Below the pieces are notes generated by a model that worked only from the letters and a program-made list of their open reading frames with translations, searched no databases and was not told where the DNA came from. The position numbers were made by a program, and so were the translations under genes. Source: Eutypa lata (taxonomy: Eukaryota; Ascomycota; Sordariomycetes; Xylariales; Diatrypaceae). From it: 64,000 nt of DNA. The stretch covers positions 6,572,001-6,636,000 of the forward strand of contig JAKULF010000003.1 in the NCBI GenBank assembly GCA_022661535.1, written 5' to 3'. Shown here piece after piece: positions 47,553 to 59,418 of this stretch; position 1 is the first letter of the stretch; every line of letters starts with the position of its first letter.

Positions 47553-48226
47553 GCCGGCCTAATTTTACCGCACCCTCGTGGAGTTGGGCCACGGTAACGC
47601 ATCATCTCGAGTGGCCCTTTTCCCAGTCCGTAAGGCCTCTTTTCGAGGTTCTTGATGTTAAGGCTGGCCATGATACATTCAGTAGCTGGACTGGTCGGTT
47701 GAAAGTACGAGGGATGCTTAAAGGGGCGAAAGCGGTAATTGGTGACCATGAGTATGTCGAAGATCCTACCTGGTTTTTTTTCCTTTTTCTTTCTTCTCTC
47801 TTCTATACTTGCGTGGTTCATCTAACCGAGTTTCGCCTCAATTGAAGGGATCATCTGATAGACATAAACGATGGCGCAATTCTCAGCCGATCATACTACG
47901 CCGACGAAGTCGATTGGGAAGATCCTCTGGTGCTATGTCTTCCTATCTGCGAAGCTGGTGATAATATATATTGTCTGGCCCTGCATCCCTGCGATGATGG
48001 ACGTGACAACGTTTTTGACTACGGGAAAGACGAAATTTGTTATCGGCGTGTTGGTCTTTCCAAATGGGATAGAAAGGTTGCGGATCGATTCTTTTCATGG
48101 CCAAGAAAGCAAGAGGGTGTTGTAGAACATAATGAAGAGGAAGACGTAAGCGAGCCGTCATCCTCTCCAAAGCTGGGCTTTGAAGACATAGATAAGGGGC
48201 TTTTACAAAACTTTACATTGGTGTGA

Positions 48227-49072
48227 AATAGTTGGCGGAGTTTAGCTATACAACTAATGGGTATTTCATTCTTATTTCTGTTCCGTCATATACTATTCTG
48301 CTTAGAAACATGTGACAACCATAAAATGTGTGAGCGTCCATGCGCATGAGCGGTGGGTTGTATAAGCAAGTACATAGACATGGTATCGAACTGAAAGTGT
48401 AGGAAAGATGGCTAACGTCGATTCATGAGTGCCTATCATATGAAACATAATAACGAACGTATATTCAGGTTATGTAGCGAGAATAACAATCTCGTAGCTA
48501 ATAGCAAAAGAGTTCCAGTTATATCTCTGTTTATACAGACTGGACAGAGCAGCCCTTCGGCTTTAAGCCCCTATCTAACTAGAGCTTCCTAAAGTTACAT
48601 AATTACGCACTATAACTAGTTCCCCACCATGATCTCATAGATCTCGGCCTTTTTTAATGCTTCCCGTTGCTAACACTACGTACCTACAATATCTACGACA
48701 ATGAACATTGATAGTAAATTTTCAGAACATGACACAAACCAATTCCTAGCCTGGTAGTCCGAAGTCGCATGTTTTCCTCGGAAATAGATCAGTGTTCGTC
48801 TCTCCAATTGAGCCGACAGAATTTAGTCAAAAGCAATGCGGCATGTCTATCCGTTCCACTGATCAGTCGGTCATTTAGAAATGGCCGAGGGCACGTAGGT
48901 CAGATTTCCTTAAAGGACCGAGGGTCGGTTTGGTGTAAACCCCGACAGTACAATAAAAAAGAATAAAAACCCGTTGTGGTCTCTCAGTATACTGTTTATA
49001 GAAGTGCATTTTAGAGGCATGAAAATAAGAAACTTGGGGGGGCTTTGACGGACAGTTTTTTCTTTCTCGAAA
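48227..49072. other. Intergenic, no gene seen; SCOT promoter side
   Basis: Return to ordinary sequence after the AT-rich compartment. No coding pattern was recognised on either strand. Confidence 0.55.
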
Positions 49073-50938
49073 ATGGCGCCGTCGCGAAGTGTATTGATAC
49101 TGCGGGCTTCGGCCCAGGTCTCGTGCCGCTGCTGGGCGGTACCCGGCGCGACCCAATATGCCAGATTCGCGCCTTATCTCCAAAAGGCGTTCTATTCGGC
49201 AGGTAGACCTGCGCCGACACCCACGCGCGGTGGCTCTAAAGTCTTCAAATCGGCCGACGAAGCTATAGCCGACATCGAGGACGGTTCCGTGGTTCTCAGT
49301 GCTGGATTCGGGTTATGCGGGGTAGCTGGTATGTAACATGGATACCAGCCAGATCTACAGCGTGACGGGGAGGCACTCGTCAACTCCTCACTAGTTGCGC
49401 TTGTTCACCAGTGCCTACGGACGGTCCTTAATGCTAAATGATGTTCTTCAGAAACGCTTATCCAGGCCATTCATCGGAAAGGTTTGAAAGACTTAACGGC
49501 CGTATCGAATAATGCCGGCGCGGGTTCCAATGGTCTCGCCTTACTCACCCGAAATAAACGCCTGAGCCGGATCATGCTCTCATATCTAGGTTCAAATAAG
49601 GAATTGGAGAAGCAATACTTGTCGGGTGAGATCGCCGTCGAGTTGTGTCCCCAGGGCACGCTTGCCGAAAAGTTGCGGGCTGCCGGGGCGGGTATTCCGG
49701 CCTTTTATACGTCAACTGGTGGCAGTAAGTGTGCACCAATCGAAATGCTGAGCGAGGCTCTTATGTGGTACCTAGAACCCCGGCTAACGAACAGTGTCTT
49801 AGAAACATTCATAGAGACGGGCGAGATCCCGGCAAGATTCACTCCCGAAGCTGTACTTGAGAAGGGTAAGCCTAAGGAGACCAGGATATTCAATGGCAAG
49901 TCCTACATTATGGAAACTGCATTACCGGGTGACGTTGCTATCCTGCGCGCATGGAAGGTCGACGAGGCAGGTAACTGCGTGTTCAAGTAAGTAACTTTCA
50001 TACGTAACCTTGCATACAAAGTAGGTACTTCATCAAAGCCCTCGGTGACTAACTAGCCTATTAGATATACTACTAAGACATACGCTGGATTGATGGCGAA
50101 GGCCGCTCGGATAGCAATCGTAGAGGCGGAAAATATCGTACCGGCCGGGGCCATCGATCCCGACCACGTCGACCTACCAGGCATCTTCATCGACCGCATC
50201 GTCCCGGCCACGGCTACCAAAGCCGTTGAGAATTTGAAGATTGCGCCGTCTCAGGACCCCGCGAAACCCACCAAGCTAGATTCTAGGAATCGCATCGCCA
50301 AGCGCGCCGCCAAGGAGCTGAAGGACGGCTTCTATGTGAACCTCGGAGTCGGCATTCCCACTCTGGCCGCTTCGTACTTGCCCGAAAACACCAAGGTCTG
50401 GTTGCAATCCGAGAATGGCATCTTGGGAATGGGTCCTTACCCGGCCACGGAAGAGGACGCCGACCCAGACCTCATCAATGCTGGCAAGGAAACAGTAACC
50501 CTGCTGCCGGGCGCGTCGACCTTTGATTCAGCCGAGTCGTTCGGCATGATTCGCGGTGGCCATGTAGACGTTTCCATCCTAGGAGCGTTCCAGGTCTCCG
50601 CATCGGGCGACCTAGCCAACTACATGATCCCGGGCAAGGTGTTCAAGGGTATGGGCGGCGCTATGGATTTGGTGTCAAACCCGGACCAGACCAAGATCGT
50701 GGTGGCGACAGAGCATGTCGACAAGAAGGGCCGCAGTAAGATCGTGCAAGATTGCTTGTTGCCGCTAACCGGCAAGGGCGTAGTCAGTACGATCATTACG
50801 GACCTCTGCGTCTTCCAGGTCGACCGCGTAAATGGAGGGCTGACGCTCACGGACGTGGCTGAGGGTGTTGATATCGAGACTGTGAGGAAGAACACGGATG
50901 CAGACTTTGAAGTCGCAGAGAATGTAGAGACATTTTAG
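49073..50938 (+). CDS. Succinyl-CoA:3-ketoacid CoA transferase (SCOT), mitochondrial
   Basis: Four exons (49073-49328, 49452-49724, 49803-49986, 50065-50938) give 528 residues, the normal length of fused alpha-beta SCOT. The N-terminus is Arg/Ser/Ala-rich without acids for about 40 residues, a likely mitochondrial presequence. Subunit-A part: VVLSAGFGLCGVAETLIQA, SNNAGAG, ELCPQGTLAEKLRA. Subunit-B part: KRAAKELKDGFYVNLGVGIP, and SENGILGMGPYP with the catalytic Glu that forms the enzyme-CoA thioester. It transfers CoA from succinyl-CoA to acetoacetate or related acids. Intron 49725-49802 is 78 nt, a multiple of three and without a stop, so a naive frame reads through it; good GTAAGT, CTAAC and TTAG signals and the restored TFIETGEIP show it is an intron. 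Confidence 0.95.
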
Positions 50939-51310
50939 ATGAGCGATCTTGGCATACGTTGTAGGATGACTTCAGGCACGTAAGATGCATATTTGGGCGG
51001 CTTCTTTCTTGGTATATAGCGTAGATATCCTTTCACACTAGGTATATAATAAGATATGGTATATACGGTATATACAATATATACACAGGAACAACATTCA
51101 TTAGAACTCAGAGCCAGATCACTAGATACAAAAACAATCTGCTCAAAGTTGATCCTAACACCATGCTTCTTCATCTTATGGACAACACAGACGAGGTATG
51201 TACAGTATCTACCTAGGTAGGCCATATGCCATAATATGCAATATCCCCTACTTCGCCATTAGATGCGGCACACACGAGATCATACATCCCCTCATTCGTC
51301 GTAAGCCAGA
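50939..51310. other. Convergent intergenic region, no gene seen
   Basis: 3' flanks of two genes pointing toward each other. Contains a (GGTATATA)-like run near 51041-51080. Confidence 0.6.
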
Positions 51311-52283
51311 CTAGATCTTGGCCCGTATTCCCGGGGCAAAGGTAGTTCCCTCGCCACCGCCGATGGCATGGACCAGCTTGTCGATGTTTTCTAGCATCCA
51401 TACATTACCATCCTCCGTAGCGAGCCACTCGCCCCCTTCGACGTGCTCCTGGCCCTCAGCCGTGGCATCTCCATTCTCGTAGGCCTTGCGCAGCCCAAAG
51501 ACATGGCTGACGACCTGCGGGCCAACACCAGTCTGGGTGCGCAGACACGCAATAGCGACAAGACTCGTCAGGACCCGACCGACACTCGCGCCCGTGTTCT
51601 TATCCCTGGGATCGGAGAGCAGGCTCGCGTAGTGGCCATTGAGGATGTGGACGGGCAGGTCGGGGTGGGACAGGGCCAGCTTGTCGAGCAGCTTGCGCTC
51701 GAAGCCGAGGTAGACCTGGTCCCAGAGGGCTCGGCCGTCGCGCTTGCGGGCCTCGACGTTGGCGGCGGTGAGCTCGCGCGTCGGCGCCCGGGAGAGCGAC
51801 GACGCCACCTCCGCCGGCAGGCTGCCGTGGAAGGCCCCCAGCGTGTTGATCGACCGCGGGATCCCGTTGAACGAGATGCACTTCAGCCCGACCTCGCGGA
51901 TCAGCTCGGCGTTCTGCGCCGGCGTCCGCTGCGCGTCCCGCGCGTTGGCCAGGTGGAATATCGACGTCATGGCTTCGGGGCAGTTGAGCGTCGCTGATAC
52001 GGCTGACTAGGGGAGGGTTCTTTTGTTAGCCACAGAACCATCCAATTCCAATTCCAATTCCAATTCCAATTCGTCTTTTAACAACGCTACTGCGAACAGA
52101 GTAAATGGAATAGTGTTCTCATACCGACAGCGTCACCCAAGCCGGAAGTCCAACTTTCTTCTCCGTCGCGGCGGTTGCGAACTTCGCCAGAGCAGGCTGC
52201 ACATCGGCGGATTGGCGAGTGTAGCCGGGCTTCGCATGGCCAGCATTGATGAGTGCCTTAACGGCCTCTGAGAGTTTCGACAT
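51311..52283 (-). CDS. AhpD-like / carboxymuconolactone decarboxylase-fold protein
   Basis: Exon 52125-52283 (MSKLSEAVKALINAGHAKPG...) and exon 51311-52006 join over a 118-nt intron (GTATGA...CCTAG), giving 284 residues. The join reads LPAWVTLSSAVSATLNCPEA, continuing straight into MTSIFHLANARDAQRTP. FNGIPRSINTLGAFHGSLP resembles the helical repeat of the AhpD/CMD fold, but the CxxC pair of true AhpD peroxidase partners is not seen, so peroxidase activity is doubtful. The fungal family is widespread and poorly characterised; mitochondrial or peroxisomal placement has been suggested for relatives. The gene converges on SCOT. Confidence 0.82.
52034..52074. repeat. (AATTCC)n microsatellite inside an intron
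   Basis: About six copies of the 6-mer lie within the intron of the AhpD-like gene. Confidence 0.8.
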
Positions 52284-53398
52284 GTCGGCAAATCGGTGTC
52301 GGCGAGTTTGACAAGTTAGTACTGTAGTGGGCGTACTTAACAGCCGTGAAAAGGGACGGCTAGCTACTTAGGTGACAAGATGACCACCACATGCGAAAAC
52401 AGTTATCAGATAATGTTAGGAACAATCCCCTAGCCTTACATAGGCATACATTGGAAGAATAGTATATGCCAGACAGTCAGTCAGTCAAACAAACAGACAT
52501 AGATGGACACAGATAGATCACAATTGATGTGTCCAAACCATTACGGGAGTTTGCGCTCAAACGGAATGCCTATTCCGGAGCTGACCGGCGGGGCATTGAT
52601 TCTCGGTGGTTCTTGAATGCCCGAAGCAAATTTTTGGGGGATCCCGCCATCTTCTCCAATTTTGAGGCATAGAGTATGCCTCGGGATCTTAACGCGGCTA
52701 GCATCACTGCTAAAAGTTTAGGTGCATATAAGGGTACATACCTACCTGCCTACCTAGGTAGATAGAACACTATAGCATATGTAACAAGAGTTTTTAGTCA
52801 TTACTGCATGTTTTGGCCTTGCTATGAAAGTTCAAGATGGTGGATATAGAAGGTCGACTATCAGGATGACATTACATCCCACTAAGAACGGGGATACAAC
52901 TTATGCAGAGCCTCAAGGCCTCGATTTCATTGTACTTAGGGAAATGGTCCTGGTGGAATACCAAGATCCTTAGCTTCGGGCATTGCATCAACCCAGATTC
53001 GTGGGAGAGTTCCCAAGGGCCGCATATGGTGGACCTGAATAGGTTCCAAGAATGCTTGGCCTACGGGGTTTGCATTGCTTAGATCATGTAGCCAAGGCAG
53101 CGGTTCTGTTTTATAACTATGGCTTAACGATTTTATTTATAAAGTCTTCTCAGAGTACATAGGTTCTAGGCGCCAACACAATAACGTAGGCATAACTAGA
53201 CATTCGACATTATAGATAAAATTGCCCCCCTAATTCATCCATCCATCAAGCGACATCTATATAATTATCACTTTACAGAACTAATAAGCTCCCCAACATC
53301 TCCCGCATTTCTATAGCTCCCGTATATCTATATCTCTATATAGCTAAATATGGAATATACCATATCTCCAGACCGTCGTTTGTCGCTGATATCTCAAC
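52284..53398. other. Intergenic, no gene seen
   Basis: Contains ACCTACCTGCCTACCTAGGT-type repeats at 52739-52762 and no recognised coding sequence. Confidence 0.55.
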
Positions 53399-55559
53399 TT
53401 ATAGAACCAGTCTAAAGGACGGATCCCGATCGTCACCATACCCAATATACTTGTCATACTTCCCGTTCGCTTTACCGCGGTTAATCTTGGCGCAGTACAG
53501 CACGTTCAGGAGAATCCTATATTTTTATTAGCCACCAAACTGATCATCATTAAGTCCGTTCATGTCCAGCTCGCCAAGTTACTCACAAAAACCACCCGAA
53601 ACATAACAACCCAAGTATTATCGTATGTCCCTCATGGTACTGGGGGCCTTGAGCCTTGGGATATACAAACACGGTGACGAAACCGCCGCAATTCGCAATA
53701 GCAAGTTGCAATGCGCTTGTAGTAGCCCTCTTATAATGACCCGCCGAGTTGTTACTAAGCCAACCCAACACGGGCGGTACGGAACAATAGAGGCCAGTCG
53801 CCATGAGGAACGTCATTCCGTACTTGACGTTCGGATGGCCTTGTATATTGGCAATGACTGCATAGCCGATGATAGCTATCGGCAAAGTGCAAAGCATGAT
53901 GATGCCGCGGACACGGAAACGGTCGGATATGAAAGCGACAACAACTGCCATCATGTGAGTTTCCAGTCCTTGATTTTCACAGCTGCTTATGATACGTACC
54001 TGTTAGGACGGAGGCTACGGCATATGGAATCACGGACCAGAGCTGCGCTTCGTTGGCAGTGTATCCTAGGGCTTCGATGATCGTAGGCAACTAGGGGCTA
54101 TCAGTATATGAAGGAGATGCTAAATAGTCTTGGATAGAGGCAAACTTACAAAGAGCCCAAAGGAATACAAGCCGCTGAGGATACCGAAATAAGCGCAGGC
54201 CGTAAGCCATGTCTGCGGGCTGAAGACTCCGCGGCGCACTTCGGACCAAGAAAACTTCTCGCTAACCTCCCTAGAAGCAAGTTAATGAACTATACCCTCC
54301 AAGGAGATAAATCATGTCTCCTTACCTCTCGCCCGTACCATTCCCTTGCCCAAGATGGCGCAGTCGGTTCGTTGCAAATTCGCGTTGCTCGGGGGTAAGA
54401 AACTTGGCAGAGCTAACGCCGTTCGGGAGGAAGAAGAAGGCCAAGATGCCGACGACTGCGGTCTGACCAAGCAATCGTTATTCTAGCTCATGTCTTCGGG
54501 ACGACAAGACGTTATTATTCACTTACCAGGAGGCCCTCGATGACGAAGATCCATCTCCAACGGCTGAGACCACCTCGATCTCCGATCTCAGCAATACCTC
54601 GGGCAAGTAGTCCTGTCATTGTCATTGTTATTGTCAAACGTCGTTGGTTGTGATCGAATTGCTTAAAAGACGTCGAGGGCAGCTCACCTCCAAATGCGCC
54701 AGACAAGGAAGCGGCTGTAAAGAAGATTCCAATTCGCAAGCCAAGTTCCGCCCGAGTGTATATCCCACTAAGGTATAGAATCTACATACAATAGCGGAGG
54801 AATCAGTAACGATCTCCCGAGATGCTACACCGACATTGCCGTTGTCTTACCAAGCCAGGAAGCAAACCACCTTCGGTGATACCCAACAGTGCGCGGACCG
54901 CGACGAATTGGGGAAAGTTTTGTATCTATAAGCATCCAAGTTTAGTGGATGTTCGGATTTGGAGAGTAGTTGGGTATTATTCCGTACAAAACCAAGGCAC
55001 ATGGAGACGATGCCCCATGCGAAAGTGAGAACAGGAAGCCATATTTTCGGTGTCACTTTCTTCAAGACAAGATTGCTTGGTATTTCGCTGCCCGACTATA
55101 TTAGATCCGACTTCGATCTCACAATATTGGAATATTTTGATTCGGGGTGAGGAATTGTCCGAGGGAAATTCACCTTGCAATATAGGTAGCATAGAACACT
55201 GCTAGGCCCTGGTTATACTGGCTGTTTGTCATTCCCAAGTCCTCTTCGAGGTTGTAGAGGCGCGCATTGCCGACATTGGTTCGGTCGAGAAACGAGCAGA
55301 GGAACAAGGCGGCTAGAACAGGGAGGATCCTATTCCATGATTATTGTTAGTTAGGCGATTTCGACTACCTAGGTAGAGATATCTCGACATATGATATGAA
55401 TCAAGTCTTAGAGTCAATTCACCTGGTGTCGAGCTTCCATAGGATTTTACGCGTCATGCGCTTCTCGTCTACGTTGATGGAACCGTTATTGACATCACTT
55501 TTCTCCAGCTCCTCCATCGCGACCTTGTCGTTATTCTCCGCATACCCCTGCGATGCCAT
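53399..55559 (-). CDS. MFS transporter, Dal5/TNA1-type anion:cation symporter
   Basis: About ten exons, from ATG at 55559 to TAA at 53399. In order: an acidic cytosolic tail and KRMTRKILWKLDTR; after the first intron ILPVLAALFLCSFLDRTNVG; NARLYNLEEDLGMTNSQYNQ; SEIPSNLVLKKVTPKIWLPV (spliced at 55100-55180); RALLGITEGGLLPG; GIFFTAASLSGAFGG; SRWRWIFVIEGLL; a cytosolic loop with LTPEQREFATNRLR; and VPPVLGWLSNNSAGHYKRAT. LDRTNVGNA and RALLGxxEGGLLPG are hallmarks of the family that imports allantoate, nicotinate, biotin precursors or other carboxylates at the plasma membrane; the substrate is not predictable. No disruption was seen. The last exon ends with RDPSFRLVL. Confidence 0.9.
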
Positions 55560-56573
55560 TGCAAATTACAGGATTCGACTCGAGCTTCACTGGAATAAAA
55601 ATCCGTATCGTAGGTTTTTAAGTGGCAGATCGAGCAAGAAACGGACAAACAGCGCGCAGTGAGTTACGAGCAGAGCTGTATATGTAGACGAGCGAGCTGA
55701 CTGACGGACCAGCAGGGACTCGACACTGCGGTGAATGGAAAATAGAGGCCGACAGGGTCCAACTCAAGGGTGTCAGATCCCATTCGTAAGCCTCTATTCT
55801 ATTTGCACCGAGACATCCCCGTCAGATATCTGCCAAGGCACGAGATTGGTCAAGCTTTGCGGGTGTCTCCATCCAAGAGCGACTAGAGGTAAGAGAAGGC
55901 GGGGTGTGGGGATGGACTAGCTACGGTTCCCATCAGATTACCAGACTATCTATCTACCTGCTTAGTTGAGAGACACACCCCCAACATAGACTGTAACATG
56001 CTCCATATATGTAAGTGACCGGGTGCGGGGGTGCGACGACTAGGTAAGTATGTACATGGTTAGGAGCGTGCGGGGAGCGTATATAAGACGATGGACACAG
56101 CGGCGCTTTTAATAATGGCGACGGTGTTATTGGCCCTTGTCTTGCTCCATTGGTTAACAGCGCCGAAAAGACGACATAACTGCATACCGAACTTAGACGG
56201 TGGGTATAACAAGCGAATTGGAGAGAAGAACATGATATGATACGATACGATAGGTTTTGATTTCGAGATCGGTTACTAACTGCATGTAAGTACATATAAC
56301 ACTAGGTACATCGATAAACTATTGATTATGAATGTTAATACAGACAAGAGACTTGCTATGCATAGACTGCCGTAGCGCGTCGAACTATTGGTAAAAAGCA
56401 ATGAGCCCCAGAACTCCAAATTTCAAAATGCTGTCCTGTCCTGTTCCTATCCATATCCCTATCCCTATCCTTATTCCTATCCTTCAAACCGTATTTCCGT
56501 GTCCTCGTGTCCTGTTAATAATATGTAGTTCCGCATATCGTGGAAGAGACAGTTGAAAGTGATAAATAGCCGA
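55560..56573. other. Intergenic, no gene seen
   Basis: Promoter side of the transporter and 3' flank of the Zn(II)2Cys6 gene. Contains a (CCTATCC)-like run near 56445-56485. No gene was recognised. Confidence 0.55.
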
Positions 56574-59418
56574 TCATGCAAATGTTGACCAGTCCATCCA
56601 ATCTAGGTCTGTACCATTCTGAAACTGAAAATCGTCCCAGACCGCGTCTAGTCCCACGTTGGTATTGTTGATGACCTCGTTCAGCTGGTCATTAGACATT
56701 GTCGAAAACATTAAGTAGTCCGGTTGCACCTGAGAGGTGCTCATATCCATCTGTTGCTGCTGTACGGATCTCTGGTGGTGGTGAGCAATCTGCGTTACGC
56801 CGGCTAGGTCAGTATATGCCGAACTGCCGCTATGGGGTTCTCTCGTCGGCTCGAGTAGGTTTCTCATTGTCTCCGAGGGTCGCGATGCCAGCTTTAGAAT
56901 CGTGCGCAGCTGTGATGCGAAGAGCACCGAAAGTCCTTTCCGTTGAACGGGTGTCGAGCCTATCCTCTCCAGGACATCGGTAGTCTCCGCGATCAAGGTC
57001 CTGATACTGGGGGCCAGGCTTGACCCACGCCCGTCTGCTGCCGTGCTCACGCGCAGCGCGAAACAGGCAGCAAACGAAATCATGATGGCAGTGTTGTTGG
57101 GCATCGACCGAAGTTGACCTTCGCCTTGTACGGCAACACGCAACACGTTAAGCGCGGATGATAGGCCCGCAGCGCGGAAGTAGTGGCGAGCTGCGGCGGG
57201 CGCTGTGGGGTGGTTGATCACACTGGAATACATCGATAACCGCGTGTGTGAGGCTAATATTTCAACATAAGGGGGGAGAGCGAGTTCTGTATAGTCATGA
57301 GCACACGTGGGATGAGTAAAACTATAAATGTAGGGGTTTAGTTGAGACTTACGTTCTCGATCGCCAATCTGGAATGGCCAGGTTTGGTACCATCTATCGA
57401 AAAATAAAGTAGTTTCATGTTTCAACCTAGTATTTTTACATGAATGAGTGACATGGCATTTAAGACACTTTAGGTACCAACTTACATGTCCACAACGCCG
57501 GCCTCGCTATGAGTACCGTCGCTATAGCTGTCGCAGATTGCTCTGACTCTTGCGATCAGATTCGCCTATAGGATATTAGTGTTGATGTCCAAAGAAGAGC
57601 CTACATAGGAGCCACATACCAGGTCCCTACGTAGGACAGCAACAGACACGATGGATCCATCCCATCTATCTGCTAGATCAGAGAGGTGCCATTGATCACA
57701 AGCTTCGATGAGAGGTGAAACAGGGAGAACGTAGGTCCTCCCTCTGGCTAGACATACACTATTCTCTATTAGTTGAAGGCCTTCATGGAAAGACAGCAAT
57801 TAGGAACAATTACCCTCTCTCAAGCACAAACAAGGACAGCCAAGTACGCTCTCTCCTCCGTAAGAGTCTTCTTCCGATGAGGGAGTTAGGATCGACGTCG
57901 GGAAATCCATCGACATAGAGGGCTTTTCTAGCAGATACACATTCTGAAGTAGCAACGCTATCCCTCGGCGTCCGGGGCTCGTCGGAATATGGGAGAATGA
58001 TTTTGTTCAGAGAGAGGTCGAGCGCGATCATAAGTGCCATGGAGATGTAGGTTGAGGTCTCATCATCGGCCCAGTGCTCACCGGCGGAGATCCATGGCAC
58101 GTTGACCATGAAAGCTAGGACGATCTCTATAGATTTGTACCGGTTGGCGACGATGAGGCTTGCTAGCTTCTGTCGGTGGTTGGAGAGTCGCTTGTACAAG
58201 GCCTCCAGAGACGGTGAGAATAGTGCAGAAGCGGCTGCTATGGAGGTGAAGAGGAAAGCGGAGCGACTTCGAACAAAGTCGACCGTATGAATTACGGGGT
58301 CTATACCCCATCGCGTATGCGAAAGCTTTTCAAAGAAGCTTAGGCGTGCTACAGTCAATAACAGAGACGTGAAAAGCCTACGGGAGAGGGTGTACATACT
58401 AAGAGAACAGGGCCTCGGCTTCGGCAGGGGTGAGGAGACCGAGCTCGATGGGGTCCAAATCTTCCCCAACATCTAGTCGGGGCTGGAAGCTGCCGAAAAA
58501 CCTTTGCAGATCATTGTTCCGTCCGGAACCGGGTTTCTGGGAGTTGCGAGAGGAGGTAGCAGCAAGAGGTTGTTGGGGTTCTATCGATGACAAGAGTTCG
58601 GAAGTCCGGGCAAGTAGCTGGAGTGGATTCTCCGCGTCATCCAGGTTGAGATGTTCATCTTCAATGCTTTGGGCCGATGCACCTTCACGGGATCCAGCTT
58701 GCGATGGTGGCGTCTCTTGCGAAGCTATAGTCTGGTGAGGAGACGACGTCGTCACTTGTTGCTGATCCGAGTTGACTCCGTTAGACACGGAATACCGGCG
58801 TTGGAGGCTGTTGTTCTCGGCGTTCAGGAGATCGCGACTCCGCTCTAGTAAATATCGCAGCTCCGAGGCTTGCTCCGGACTCTGGATCTGATCTCCTCCC
58901 GTACGGTTCGACCTCTTCAATGCCTGCTCTATCTGGATGACCGCCTTCTCCAGTCCGGAATGCTTACTATCGGAAAACCATTAACATCCGATACCAAGAA
59001 CTACTACGGGCATTCGACTACTTAAGGAAAACTAAAACCCACTTCTTGACTCCCTTATGTCGACCCACGTGATAAGCGGGAGCCGCGCAGTCAATCCCAC
59101 GTTGGCGGCACCTAACACACGTGGGATCTGACCCGCTCGTCCGGACACATTTGAGCTTGGAACGCTTGCAGTTGAAACCTGTCGGGCGTACATATATAGT
59201 CCTGGTGGTTAGGCCCCATCGGATATCGTAAGATAAGGAAGAATTTTTGGGCTTAAGAGGGTATGCGGGTCGGGGATTATGGATCAATGGATTATGGGTT
59301 AGGTATTGGGGATTGGGGATTGGATGGATGGGAAAACATGATTTCGCTTACATGAGGCGAGGCGTTGCAGTTCATCTCTTTTGTCTGCGCTTGAGCTCGA
59401 AGCAACGGAGTCTGTCAT
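56574..59418 (-). CDS. Zn(II)2Cys6 transcription factor
   Basis: Start at 59418. A 67-nt first exon (MTDSVASSSSADKRDELQRL...) splices over 59179-59351 so that the junction codon makes the first zinc Cys: CFNCKRSKLKC, then CVRCRQRGIDC. The six Cys are complete. The next exon begins near KHSGLEKAVIQIEQALKR (linker/coiled coil), then a Gln/Ser-rich region to ALFS. A short intron leads to YFFEKLSHTRWGIDPVIHTVDFVRSRS, the start of the fungal-specific regulator domain. Further exons hold RTWLSLFVLERG, VCLARGRTYVLPVSPLIE and DRWDGSIVSVAVLRRDL. The C-terminus (QNGTDLDWMDWSTFA) is acidic-aromatic, like an activation domain. A nuclear regulator; it lies next to the Dal5-type transporter gene on the same strand, so control of it is possible but unproven. 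Confidence 0.92.

Larger units (their letters stand above)
41884..47569. mobile_element. AT-rich insertion with direct terminal repeats, probable LTR retrotransposon
   Basis: The segments 41887-42150 and 47289-47552 align without a gap at a constant offset of 5402 bp. They differ mainly by C-to-T and G-to-A changes: the left copy is mutated toward its inner side, the right copy toward its inner side too. The first repeat starts near TGTAGG, as LTRs do. ACCGC occurs at the left (41879-41883) and right (47567-47571) junctions, a possible 5-bp target duplication, though a few unmatched bases separate it from the repeats. The 5.1-kb interior is RIP-scarred with no readable polyprotein, so superfamily cannot be assigned. 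Confidence 0.68.
41105..48226 (+). pseudogene. Second HET-domain gene, split by a 5.7-kb insertion
   Basis: Left part 41105-41883: starts inside the HET domain (CIIQDSDDDWAAEADQMK, VYQNATLTIAAVGASSA), continues through RGWVLQEEVLSPRI and RQSDALAAVQGIA, and breaks after SGPYR at 41883. Right part from 47570: resumes with APSWSWAT, the motif that normally follows, then GRLKVRGMLKGA. After a probable intron (pyrimidine-rich, about 47800-47860) it continues with NIYCLALHPCDDG and EICYRRVGLSKWD to a stop at 48226. Both parts are on the same strand, in the right order. The HET-domain start is missing and merges into AT-rich sequence at 41100. The gene cannot encode a full protein. Confidence 0.8.

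Noticed and set aside
47871..48125. 84-codon frame starting MAQFSADHTTP
   Set aside because: Another frame over the same bases carries the HET C-terminal pattern (NIYCLALHPCDDG), so this one is a shadow.
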